In this document: positions 35,189-43,300 of the stretch, piece after piece
Layout of the letters: each line of letters opens with the position of its first letter
How positions within the stretch are numbered: the stretch's first letter is position 1
Made by a program: the position numbers and the translations under genes
Notes under the pieces: model-generated
What the model saw: the letters and a program-made list of their open reading frames with translations, nothing else
Database searches by the model: none
What the model was told of the DNA's origin: nothing
Assembly: GCF_014648475.1 (NCBI RefSeq)
Contig: NZ_BMRE01000048.1
Location: forward strand, 1-64,000
Direction of reading: 5' to 3'
Source of the DNA: Lentzea flava
GTDB taxonomy: Bacteria > Actinomycetota > Actinomycetes > Mycobacteriales > Pseudonocardiaceae
Length of the DNA: 64,000 nucleotides

Positions 35189-37012
35189 CTACCAGCTCAG
35201 AGTCTGGTGCCACACCTCGAGCGACAGCAGCGTCCAGATGCGCGGCTGCTCGTTGCGGTCACCCGAGTCGTGGTCGTCGAGCAGCGCGCGGACGGCCGCC
35301 CGGTCGAAGGTCTTGCCCACGAACGACGTGGGGCCGGTCAGCAGGTCGTAGGCCATGTCCCGCAACCCGTCGCGGAACCAGGCGTCCAGCGGCACCTTGA
35401 AGCCCGACTTCGGCCGGTCCACGACATCGGCGGGCAGGTGCTGGCGCGCGACCTCCTTCACGACCCACTTGGTCGTGCCGCCGCGCACCTTCACGCTGCT
35501 GGGCAACGAGAACGCGAGCTCCGCCACCCGGTGGTCGAGGAACGGCGGCCGCAGCTCCAGCGACGCGGCCATCGACATGCGGTCGCCGCGTTCCAGGAGG
35601 TTGTCGGCGAGCCAGGTGTGCGAGTCGGCGTAGAGCATGCGGCGCAACGCGTCGCCGCGCCCGTTCTCATAGGGCGCCAGCACGGACCGCGTCGCAGGCC
35701 CACCCAGCAACGCGGCCCGTTCGGCCACGGTGAAGGGCGCGAACCAGCCCCGCATGCGTTCCGCGTACGTGGGTTCGGCGATCGCGCGCACCGCGATGCC
35801 CAGCCGCGCCTTCGACGCCGGTAGAGCCTTCTCGAAGCGCCGCAGGGCCGCGGACGGCAGCACGCCCGCGTACCGGGTGGCCGCGGCGAAGCGGTACTTC
35901 GGGTAGCCACCGAACAGTTCATCGCTGCCCTCACCGGACAGCACGACCTTCACGTCCCGGCGCGCGAGCTCGGCGAGCCGGAACACCGCCACGTCGGCGG
36001 GCTCGGACAGCGGCGCGTCACGGTGCCAGGACAGCTTCGCCCAGCTGTCGCGGAAGTCGTCGGCCGTCACGACCACGCTGTGGTGCTCGCTGCCGACGAT
36101 CCCGGCGACCTTCTCGGCCCAGTGCAGCTCGTCGACGCGCGGGTCGCCGAAGCCCGCGGAGAACGTGTGCAGCGGGGCGCCGTCGCGTTCACGGGCCACC
36201 AGCGCGGTGATCAACGACGAGTCCACGCCGCCGGACAGGTACGCGCCGACCGGCACGTCCGCGACCAGCGCGTCCCGCACCGACGCCGTCAGCGCCTCGT
36301 CGACCAGCCGGACGGCCTCCTCCGGCGTCACCGAAAGGATCTGCGACTCGCGCGGCAGCTCCCAGTACGGCTCGGTCCGCACGGTCCCGTCGGCCGACAC
36401 CACGAGGTGGTGGCCCTGCGGCACCTTCCGCACGCCGCGCAGCAGCGTGTGGGGCGCGGGCACCGAGCGGTGCGCCAGGTAGTCGTGCAGCGACTCGTGG
36501 TCGACGTCGGCGGAGCCGATCGCGGGCAGCAACGCCTTGATCTCGGACGCGAAGGCGAAGAATGACGAGTCCGCGTAGTAGTACAGCGGCAGGATGCCCA
36601 GCCGGTCGCGGAACAGGTGTGTCTCAGCGGTCTTCGCGTCGTGGATCGCGTACGCGAACTGGCCGCGCAGCTTCGTCACCGCCGACGGCCCGTGCTGCTC
36701 GTACAGCGCCAGCAGCACTTCCGTGTCGCCCTGCGTGCGGAACGGGTACGACAGCTCGGAGCGCAGCTGCCGGTAGTTCAGGATCTCGCCGTTGAACGCG
36801 ATCTGCGTCGTGCCCGACGCGCCCGCCATCGGCTGCGGCGACCCGGCCAGGTCGATGATCGAGAGCCGGGTGTGGGCGAAGCCGATCGCACCCTCCGACC
36901 AGAAGCCGCTGTCGTCCGGCCCGCGGTGGTGCAGCCGCTTCGCCATCTCGGCGAGCAGCTCACGGGAGACGGGCGCGCCGTCGAACCGTCTGACGCCTGC
37001 GATACCGCACAT
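35189..37012 (-). CDS. asnB: Glutamine-hydrolysing asparagine synthase-type amidotransferase
   Basis: A 607-residue class II amidotransferase. Cys2 of MCGIAG is the glutaminase nucleophile after removal of Met1; NGEILNY and RGPDDSG complete the glutaminase site. The synthetase domain has the PP-loop SGGVDSS (260-266) and SGEGSDELFGGY for AMP formation. Free-standing AsnB makes asparagine, but homologues in surface-polysaccharide loci amidate uronic acids or sugar carboxylates. Given the uronic-acid genes here, amidation of the polymer is a reasonable inference. It is followed, 2 bases after its GTG/ATG region, by the two-domain glycosyltransferase upstream on the same strand, so both are probably one operon. 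Confidence 0.9.
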   Translation of the reverse strand: MCGIAGVRRFDGAPVSRELLAEMAKRLHHRGPDDSGFWSEGAIGFAHTRLSIIDLAGSPQPMAGASGTTQIAFNGEILNYRQLRSELSYPFRTQGDTEVLLALYEQHGPSAVTKLRGQFAYAIHDAKTAETHLFRDRLGILPLYYYADSSFFAFASEIKALLPAIGSADVDHESLHDYLAHRSVPAPHTLLRGVRKVPQGHHLVVSADGTVRTEPYWELPRESQILSVTPEEAVRLVDEALTASVRDALVADVPVGAYLSGGVDSSLITALVARERDGAPLHTFSAGFGDPRVDELHWAEKVAGIVGSEHHSVVVTADDFRDSWAKLSWHRDAPLSEPADVAVFRLAELARRDVKVVLSGEGSDELFGGYPKYRFAAATRYAGVLPSAALRRFEKALPASKARLGIAVRAIAEPTYAERMRGWFAPFTVAERAALLGGPATRSVLAPYENGRGDALRRMLYADSHTWLADNLLERGDRMSMAASLELRPPFLDHRVAELAFSLPSSVKVRGGTTKWVVKEVARQHLPADVVDRPKSGFKVPLDAWFRDGLRDMAYDLLTGPTSFVGKTFDRAAVRALLDDHDSGDRNEQPRIWTLLSLEVWHQTLSW

Positions 37013-37014
37013 GG

Positions 37015-39024
37015 TCAGCGACCCTCCGCGATCTGCATGAGCTCACGGGCACGGGAGTCCCACGACGCGGTGAGCACGGCCGCACGCCGCTCGGCGGGGG
37101 TCTTCAGGCCGCCGTCCTTGAGCGTCAGCCGGATCTGGTCGATGAAGTCGGCCTCGCCCTTCGCGATCCTGATGACGTCGGAGTAGCGCTCGACCTCGGG
37201 GAAGTCCGTGGACACCACGGCCAGGCCCAGGGCCAGGTACTCCTTCATCTTGATCGGGTTGGCGTGCTTGATCCAGTCGTTGTCGAGCCAGGGCATGAGC
37301 GCCACGTCGAAACCGGAGCCGTAGCCGGGGATCTGCTCGTACGACCGGAAGTCCAGCCAGTGCACGTTGGGATATTTGGCGTAACGCTCCATCGAGCAGG
37401 TGGCGTCACCGATCAGCACGACCGACGCCTCGGGGAACTCCTGCGCGACCTTCTCGATCAGGTCGAAGTCGACCAGGTAGTCGTCGAGGCTGCCGAAGAA
37501 CCCGATGCGCGGCCCGGGAATCGACGCGAGGTCGGCGGGCAGCTCGTCGCGGCGGGTGAAGTGGTCGACGTCCACGCCGTGGTCGAGGAAGTGCGCGCGC
37601 TCACCGGTCAGCGCCGACTCCTCCTCCTGCAACGCGCGGCTGACGTAGAGCACGGTGTCCGAATTGGACAGCAGCTGGTTCTCCAGCGCGGCGATCGTGC
37701 CCTGGTCGGCCTCGGGGAACGCCGAGTGGCGGTCCGACCGGTTGAAGATCAGGCCCTTGTGCCGCATCGGCTCCACCACGTCCCACGCCGTGGGAATCGT
37801 CGCGACGACGACCGGTGTGCCCATCCGCAGGAACAGGCAGACGAGCCGGACCTGCGTGCGCACCAGCACCGAGTTGAGCTTGCGCAGCCACGGCTTGCCG
37901 TAGAACGGCAGGGGAGCGGGCGTCATGACGTAGAAGTTCGGCGTCTCGGGGATCGGCCGGCGCACGAGCATCGCGACGCTCTTGGCCTTGCGCAGGATCC
38001 GGCGCAGGAACTGCGTGCTCTTGCCCGGCGACGGCATCCGCAGGCCGATGCTGTTGACCAGCAACACCTTGCGGTGCTTCGCGACCCGGCGCAGCAGCTG
38101 GAAGTCGGAGTGCGCCCGGTTGTGGTACCACCAGTCCTGCGCCGAGAAGCACAGGTAGCTCGGGCCCTCCGACGCCACTTCCTCCGGCCAGGCCCGCATC
38201 CGGAACAGGCCCTTCAACGCGGCCCGGTGCTTGGGCGAACGGGCGCGCAAGCCCTCGTTCAGCACCACCGCGAGCCACATGAGGAACGCGGCGAACCTGC
38301 CGTGCCGCTCGCGGTGCAGCCGGACCCGGTTCGCGGCGAGCATCGACCACAGCCGCGCGTTCGTGGAGACCTCGCCACCGATGTGCGTGACCACCGCGCG
38401 CGGCTCGAACCAGACGCCGCCGGCGCGCAGCATGTACTCGACCTCCTCCGAATAGAGGAAGTAGCGCTCGTCCAGAAGGCCCAGTCTCTCCACGGTTTCC
38501 CGCTTGATCATCCACGCGCAGCCGGTGGCCCACTCCGCCGGGCGGGCGTGCTCGTAGGCCTTGAGGTCGGTCACCGTCGCGCCGAGCCCGATCCGGCCTG
38601 CGCGGTAGCCGCCGATCAGCGCCTCGGAGACCGCGGTGCGCAGCTTGGGCTCGCGGCGCAGCGAGAAGTGGGTGAGCCCGTCCACGCCGACGATCTTCGG
38701 CACGACGATGGGATGCCCCGTCACCGCGCTCAGCGCCTCGACCGCGCCGGGGTGCAGGCGGGCGTCCGCGTTGAGCACCAGGACGTCGTGGCCCTCTGCG
38801 GCCTTGATGCCGAGATTCACGCCCGCGGCGAATCCGGCGTTCACCGGGTTGCGGATGATGTGCGCGTCCGGACGAGTGGCGGTCGCCACAGTCACGGTGT
38901 CATCGGTGGAAGCGTTGTCGACGACGAACACCTTCACGTCGTCGGGCAGCGAGGTCAGGCATCCCGCGATGACCTGTTCGCTCTGGTAGGTGACGATGAC
39001 CACCGCGACAGGTGACCGCTCCAC
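37015..39024 (-). CDS. Two-domain glycosyltransferase (GT2 + GT4-like fusion)
   Basis: A 669-residue fusion. Residues 1-270 form a GT2 domain of the rhamnosyltransferase/WbbL type: VVIVTYQSEQVI, VDNASTDDT, NAGFAAGVNLGI, VLNADARLHPGA and FFLYSEEVEYMLR-like FLYSEEVEYM. Residues 300-669 form a GT-B domain with DHGVDVDHFTRR, GPRIGFFGSLDD, WLDFRSYEQIPGY and a terminal KEYLALGLAVVSTDFPEV. One polypeptide thus carries two sugar-transfer sites and may add two successive sugars. The GTG start has GAGGAG nine bases upstream. It faces the GT4 gene at 39136 across a 111-base divergent promoter region. Confidence 0.87.
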   Translation of the reverse strand: MERSPVAVVIVTYQSEQVIAGCLTSLPDDVKVFVVDNASTDDTVTVATATRPDAHIIRNPVNAGFAAGVNLGIKAAEGHDVLVLNADARLHPGAVEALSAVTGHPIVVPKIVGVDGLTHFSLRREPKLRTAVSEALIGGYRAGRIGLGATVTDLKAYEHARPAEWATGCAWMIKRETVERLGLLDERYFLYSEEVEYMLRAGGVWFEPRAVVTHIGGEVSTNARLWSMLAANRVRLHRERHGRFAAFLMWLAVVLNEGLRARSPKHRAALKGLFRMRAWPEEVASEGPSYLCFSAQDWWYHNRAHSDFQLLRRVAKHRKVLLVNSIGLRMPSPGKSTQFLRRILRKAKSVAMLVRRPIPETPNFYVMTPAPLPFYGKPWLRKLNSVLVRTQVRLVCLFLRMGTPVVVATIPTAWDVVEPMRHKGLIFNRSDRHSAFPEADQGTIAALENQLLSNSDTVLYVSRALQEEESALTGERAHFLDHGVDVDHFTRRDELPADLASIPGPRIGFFGSLDDYLVDFDLIEKVAQEFPEASVVLIGDATCSMERYAKYPNVHWLDFRSYEQIPGYGSGFDVALMPWLDNDWIKHANPIKMKEYLALGLAVVSTDFPEVERYSDVIRIAKGEADFIDQIRLTLKDGGLKTPAERRAAVLTASWDSRARELMQIAEGR

Positions 39025-39135
39025 AACCGCTCCTCGCTTTTGGGCTTGTGCCCGCTACATCGAGCGTTTCGGAACCTCCGTTACGAGATCGGGGGAACCT
39101 GTAACCGTTTTGCCCTCTCGAACGAGAACCAAGGC

Positions 39136-40467
39136 GTGACGTCATCGCCGCACGTGTTGATCATCGTGCAGAACCTCCCCGTGCCGCTGGACCGCCGGGT
39201 GTGGCTGGAATGCCGTGCCCTCACCGCCGCGGGCTACGAGGTGTCGGTGATCTGCCCCAAGGGTCCTGGTGATCCCGCTTACCAACTCCTCGACGGAGTG
39301 CACCTGTACAAGTACGCTCCGCCGCCCCAGGCCGAGGGGGCGCTCGGCTACGCGTGGGAGTTCCTGTACTGCTGGGTGCGCACGGCGTTGCTGAGCGTGA
39401 AGGTCCGCGCGCGCAGGCGGTTCGACGTCATGCAGGCGTGCAACCCGCCGGACACCTACTGGGCGCTCGCCCTGCTGTGGCGGCTGGGCGGCGTGAAGTT
39501 CGTCTTCGACCACCACGACCTCAACCCCGAGGTGTTCCTCTCGCGGTTCGGCGAGCCGAAGGGCGTGGCTGGCAAGCTGCAGTACCGGATCCTGAAGTGG
39601 CTGGAGCGCAGGACGTTCCGCACGGCCGACCGGGTGACGTCGACCAACACGTCGTACCAGAAGATCGCGTGGACGCGCGGTTCCGTGCCGCCCGAGCACA
39701 CCACCGTCGTGCGCTCCGGCCCGGACACCACCGTGATGCGACCTGTCGAGGGCGTGGACGAACTGCGGCGCGGCGGCAAACATCTGGTGGCGTACCTGGG
39801 AATCATGGGCCCGCAGGACGGCGTCGACGGTGTCCTCGAAGTGGCCCGCAGGGTGGTCTTCGACCGCGGCCGCACCGACGTCCGGTTCGCGCTGCTGGGC
39901 TTCGGCGACTGCCTGGAGGACCTGAAGAAGCAGGCGACGGCGTGGGGCCTCGACCCGTACGTGGAGTTCACCGGACGTGTCGGGCCCGACCAGATCACCC
40001 GGTACCTGTCCACGGCCGCCGTCGGTCTCGGCCCGGATCCGTTGTCGCCGTTGAACGACGTGTCCACGATGAACAAGACCATGGAGTACATGGCCTACGC
40101 GCTGCCGGTCGTCACGTACCGGCTCACGGAGACCGTGGTGTCCGCCGGCGAGTGCGCCGTCTTCGTCGAGCCTGGTGACGTCGAGGGGTTCACCACGGCT
40201 CTGCTGGAGCTGCTGGACGACGCCGAACGCCGCGGACGCCTCGGTTTCGAGGGCCGCCGCCGCTGCGAGGCCGAGCTCGACTGGCGCCCGCAGGCCGAGA
40301 ACTACGTGGCGGTGTTCGACGGGCTCACCGGCTTCGCCTCGCGCGGCCCGTTCCCGGACGGCAGGCCGGAGCTGGGGGCCGGCACCGACCAGTGGGGCAA
40401 CAAGATGATCGACGTGAGCGACGACGCCGTGCTCCGCGCGTTCGCCGTGAACCGAACGGGAGAATGA
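39136..40467 (+). CDS. Family 4 glycosyltransferase (WbuB-like)
   Basis: A 443-residue GT4 glycosyltransferase. The N-terminal lobe reads VLIIVQNLPVPLDRRVWLECRALTAAGY, a signature of the WbuB-like group, followed by VFDHHDLNPEVF. The donor lobe has YLGIMGPQDGVDG, GFGDCLEDLKK and MNKTMEYMAYALPVV with its EX7E-type glutamates. GTG 39136 is the start after an AAGG; longer readings add residues with no similarity. Its stop overlaps the ATG of the dehydrogenase (ATGATG), so both are translated together. It probably uses a UDP-sugar, possibly the acid made by its partner. Confidence 0.88.
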   Translation: MTSSPHVLIIVQNLPVPLDRRVWLECRALTAAGYEVSVICPKGPGDPAYQLLDGVHLYKYAPPPQAEGALGYAWEFLYCWVRTALLSVKVRARRRFDVMQACNPPDTYWALALLWRLGGVKFVFDHHDLNPEVFLSRFGEPKGVAGKLQYRILKWLERRTFRTADRVTSTNTSYQKIAWTRGSVPPEHTTVVRSGPDTTVMRPVEGVDELRRGGKHLVAYLGIMGPQDGVDGVLEVARRVVFDRGRTDVRFALLGFGDCLEDLKKQATAWGLDPYVEFTGRVGPDQITRYLSTAAVGLGPDPLSPLNDVSTMNKTMEYMAYALPVVTYRLTETVVSAGECAVFVEPGDVEGFTTALLELLDDAERRGRLGFEGRRRCEAELDWRPQAENYVAVFDGLTGFASRGPFPDGRPELGAGTDQWGNKMIDVSDDAVLRAFAVNRTGE

Positions 40468-41762
40468 TGTTCGTCAGAAGGATCGCGGTCGTCGGCACCG
40501 GCTACGTCGGCCTGACCACCGGCGCCTGCCTCGCGTCGCTGGGCCACCGCGTGGTGTGCGCGGACGTCGACGAGACCAAGGTCGAGCGGCTCTCGCGCGG
40601 CGAGGTCGACATCCTCGAACCCCGGCTCGCGGAGCTCGTGAGCGAGGGCCTGGCGTCCGGCCGGTTGTCGTTCGTGCTCGGCGCCTCGGCCGCGGTGGCC
40701 GACGCCGAGGTCGTCTTCCTCTGCGTGCCGACGCCGATGGGGGTCGGCGGCATCGCGGACCTCCAGGCCGTCGAGTCCGTTGTGGACGAGACGCGCGACC
40801 TGCTGCCGTCCGGGTGCGTGATCGTCAACAAGTCCACCGTGCCGGTGGGAACCTCGGTCCGCACCGCCGAGCTGCTGCGCCGCGACGACGTCGCGGTGGT
40901 GTCGAACCCCGAGTTCCTGCGCGAGGGTTCCGCCGTCCACGACTTCCTCAACCCGGACCGGATCGTCGTCGGCTGCGACCAGCAGGACGCGGCCGAGCGC
41001 GTCGCCGCCCTGTACGCGCGTCTCGGCGCGCCAACGGTTTTGACCGACGCCGCCTCGGCGGAGATGGTCAAGTACGCGGCGAACTGCTTCCTCGCGATGA
41101 AGCTCTCGTACGTCAACGCGGTGGCGGAGCTGTGCGAGCGGCTCGGCGCGAACATCACCGACGTCACCGAGGGCATGGGCTACGACAAGCGCATCGGTCA
41201 GGCGTTCCTCAACCCCGGTCCCGGCTGGGGCGGTTCGTGCCTGCCCAAGGACACCCACGCGATGCTCCAGGTCGCGGACGCGGCCGACTTCGAGTTCCGC
41301 CTGCTGCGCGCCACGATCGACACCAACGAGCGCCAGCGCCAGCGGATGGTCGAGAAGGTCCGCCTCGCCGTCACCGGCAAGCGCGGCGGCTCGCTGTCCC
41401 ACGTGCGCCTCGGGTTGCTGGGCCTCACGTTCAAGGCGGGCACGGACGACCTGCGCGACTCGCCGGCACTGGCCGTAGCGGCGCTGCTGAAGCAGGCCGG
41501 TGCCGACCTCGTCGGCTACGACCCGGCGCTGACCGGCGGCACGGACCTCGGTTCGGTGTCCGTTGTGGACGATCCGTACCAGGCGGCCAAGGACGTCGAC
41601 GCGCTCGTCGTGCTGACCGAGTGGCCGGACTTCCGCTCGCTGGACTGGGCCCGCCTGGCCGAGACGGTGCGGCAGCCGGTCGTCGTCGACACGCGGAACA
41701 TCCTGGACCCGGACGTCATTCGCCGTGCGGGCTTCACCTGCACGTCGCTGGGCCGCCGGTAG
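40467..41762 (+). CDS. UDP-sugar 6-dehydrogenase (UDP-glucose/UDP-GlcNAc type)
   Basis: A 431-residue enzyme that oxidises C6 of a UDP-sugar twice to a uronic acid with NAD. GTGYVG (10-15) binds NAD; STVPVGT, NPEFLREGSAVHDFLNPDR and the catalytic GGSCLPKD with Cys258 are all present, plus GLTFKAGTDDLRDSPAL in the UDP-binding C-terminal domain. UDP-glucose dehydrogenases and UDP-GlcNAc dehydrogenases share these motifs; because WbpB/E/D-like enzymes are in the locus, UDP-GlcNAc is a serious alternative substrate. The start could be either of two adjacent ATGs (40464 or 40467). Confidence 0.9.
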   Translation: MFVRRIAVVGTGYVGLTTGACLASLGHRVVCADVDETKVERLSRGEVDILEPRLAELVSEGLASGRLSFVLGASAAVADAEVVFLCVPTPMGVGGIADLQAVESVVDETRDLLPSGCVIVNKSTVPVGTSVRTAELLRRDDVAVVSNPEFLREGSAVHDFLNPDRIVVGCDQQDAAERVAALYARLGAPTVLTDAASAEMVKYAANCFLAMKLSYVNAVAELCERLGANITDVTEGMGYDKRIGQAFLNPGPGWGGSCLPKDTHAMLQVADAADFEFRLLRATIDTNERQRQRMVEKVRLAVTGKRGGSLSHVRLGLLGLTFKAGTDDLRDSPALAVAALLKQAGADLVGYDPALTGGTDLGSVSVVDDPYQAAKDVDALVVLTEWPDFRSLDWARLAETVRQPVVVDTRNILDPDVIRRAGFTCTSLGRR

Positions 41763-41845
41763 TCCATTTGAGACAGTCCAGTTAGCTCAATGGGGTGAGT
41801 GGGCGCGCGGTGTTCGTGCGCTGGCGCTTTGATCTGGCGGCAACA

Positions 41846-41868
41846 CCCGGCGGGACCAGCCCGCCGGG
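41846..41868 (+). other. GC hairpin between dehydrogenase gene and small peptide gene
   Basis: A 9-bp perfect stem, CCCGGCGGG with CCCGCCGGG, and a 5-base loop. It ends 7 bases before the Shine-Dalgarno of the 35-codon ORF. It could terminate the upstream transcript or control translation of the peptide. Confidence 0.6.
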
Positions 41869-41889
41869 ACTTGCCGGGAGGTTCCCACC

Positions 41890-41997
41890 GTGGCTGGACT
41901 CATGGACATGATCAGCGGTCTCGTGCACCAGGCGAGCGGTCTCCTCGCTCAGGCGAGCGAGCTCGCGAACGGCCTGCTGTCCGCGCTGCCGCTCTGA
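41890..41997 (+). CDS. Possible 35-residue amphipathic peptide
   Basis: A short ORF starting at GTG with a strong GGGAGG 8 bases upstream, spacing that argues for real translation. The peptide (VAGLMDMISGLVHQASGLLA and onward to SALPL) has no Arg, Lys or Cys, is rich in Leu, Ala, Gly and Ser, and repeats QAS with hydrophobic residues every 3-4 positions, so it should form an amphipathic or membrane-seeking helix. Net charge is slightly negative. It could be a surface-active or holin-like peptide, or a structural peptide. I know no named family. It stands alone between convergent genes. Confidence 0.45.
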   Translation: MAGLMDMISGLVHQASGLLAQASELANGLLSALPL

Positions 41998-42025
41998 GGC
42001 CGTGCCGCGGTGGCGAGCCTCCCGC

Positions 42026-42721
42026 TCACCACCGCGGCAGATCCGGCCCGTGGTTGGTGATGCCAGCGAAGAGATCGGTCTCCGGCAGCGGCGCCCCGGT
42101 GGTGTCGAGCGCGCGGAAGTACTGTTCCTGCAAGGCGAACGGCCCGTGCACCTGCTGGCTCGCGTGGCACAGCAACGCCTTGCGCTTCACGTCGGCGACC
42201 TCGCTGATGTCGATCGTCGTCGACCCCTCCCTGGCCGTCAGGTAGAGCTTGACGGGGATGCCGGTGCGGTAGACCGCGAGCTTGGCCACCCGGATCACGT
42301 GCATGTGGTCGCGGTGCGAGCTGTAGTGCGTCACGACGACCTGCGGCTGGTAGTGCTCGATCAGCGCGGCGAGCCGGCCGGCCGCGGTCTCCACCGGGAT
42401 CGTGCAGAGCCCGCCCTCCGGAACCTCGCCGCCGGGTCCGGAGTCGTGGTAGCCCAGCAGTTCCAGGTCCGAGATGCCCAGCGTGTCGCACGCCGCCTGC
42501 AGTTCGGCCCTGCGATGCGCCGCCACGGCCTTGGGGTGGTGGCCGACCTCGCCGGGCACGGCTCCGTTCGGAGCGTCGTCGAACTCGCCGTTGGTGCACG
42601 TCACCACCACGGTTCTGGCGCCCTGTCTGGCGTAGCGGGCAAGCACGCCCCCGGTCGACGTCGACTCGTCGCCGGGGTGGGCGTGCACGGCCAGCAGGGT
42701 TCTCGGTCCGCCGAACTCCAC
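42026..42721 (-). CDS. PIG-L family protein with altered catalytic motif
   Basis: A 231-residue member of the PIG-L/LmbE superfamily. The N-terminal motif reads AHPGDE (14-19) instead of AHPDDE: zinc ligands His15 and Asp18 remain but the general-base Asp is Gly17 (codon GGC instead of GAC). The third zinc ligand is probably His139 in HRDHMHV. TCTNGEFDD and the YHDSGPGG segment are otherwise typical. It may be inactive, slow, or use another residue as base. GTG 42721 is the start. It is divergent from the orphan SLATT gene with only 35 bases between the two starts. Confidence 0.8.
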   Translation of the reverse strand: MEFGGPRTLLAVHAHPGDESTSTGGVLARYARQGARTVVVTCTNGEFDDAPNGAVPGEVGHHPKAVAAHRRAELQAACDTLGISDLELLGYHDSGPGGEVPEGGLCTIPVETAAGRLAALIEHYQPQVVVTHYSSHRDHMHVIRVAKLAVYRTGIPVKLYLTAREGSTTIDISEVADVKRKALLCHASQQVHGPFALQEQYFRALDTTGAPLPETDLFAGITNHGPDLPRW

Positions 42722-42756
42722 GCGGGGGACCGTACCCGGTAACTATTGTGCGGCCC

Positions 42757-43212
42757 GTGACCGACTTGCCGTCCGGCCTGAAGCCGCTCGAACTCGCCCA
42801 CCACCTCCGCGCCCAGATCGAACGGGGCCACACCTACGCGCGCTCCCGCAAACACCGGTTCCGCTGGAAGTCGGTGACGGTCCGGATGACGACGCTGGTC
42901 CTTTCGGCGGCGTCGACGATCATCCTCGGGCTGCAGAACCTGGATCCGTGGACGGGCACGGCGTTCTCGCTCGTGGCGGTGGTGACGGTGGTGTCCGCTT
43001 TGGAGCCGTTCTTCGCCTGGCGGTCGCTGTGGGTGCTGATGGAGGACGCCAGCTACCGGTTCCACCGGCTGGAGGACGACCTGAGGTACTACATCGCCGC
43101 CACACCCGCCGACGAGGTCGATCCCGAGCGGGTGCGGGAGATGTTCGAGCGGTACCAGGAGATCTGGGACTCGCTCAGCTCGCGGTGGATGAAGTACCGC
43201 GACAACGCCTAG
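42757..43212 (+). CDS. Orphan SLATT-type 2TM protein
   Basis: A 151-residue membrane protein. A basic N-terminal helix (HLRAQIERGHTYARSRKHRF) precedes two spans, about residues 46-66 and 73-95, and a C-terminal helical region with FHRLEDDLRYY and ERYQEIWDSL. This helix-2TM-helix layout is the SLATT/DUF4231 pattern, as in the SLOG partner at 10987, though the two are not close copies. An AT-rich TAACTATT lies just upstream, and GTG 42757 or 42748 could start a leaderless message. In known systems SLATT proteins act with a nucleotide-sensing SLOG or SMODS partner; none is adjacent here. Confidence 0.65.
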   Translation: MTDLPSGLKPLELAHHLRAQIERGHTYARSRKHRFRWKSVTVRMTTLVLSAASTIILGLQNLDPWTGTAFSLVAVVTVVSALEPFFAWRSLWVLMEDASYRFHRLEDDLRYYIAATPADEVDPERVREMFERYQEIWDSLSSRWMKYRDNA

Positions 43213-43245
43213 ACCCGCCCGCGCACGCGCTCGCGCACGCGCTCG

Positions 43246-43296
43246 CGATGAACGGCGCATTTGTTCACCTCAGGTGGACGAATGCGCCGTTCATCG
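43246..43296. repeat. Interspersed hairpin repeat, copy 2
   Basis: A 16-bp perfect inverted repeat (43246-43261 with 43281-43296) whose inner segment also pairs around CACCTCAGGTG. It has the same plan as the element at 35111-35163: outer arms starting CGATGAA and a CCTCAGG core. It lies between the convergent SLATT and beta-helix genes and may serve as terminator. Confidence 0.8.
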
Positions 43297-43300
43297 GTTG

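Noticed and set aside
43221..43244. Tandem GCGCACGCGCTC duplicate, possible repeat element or Z-DNA
   Set aside because: Only two 12-bp units next to the hairpin element; too short to interpret beyond local slippage.
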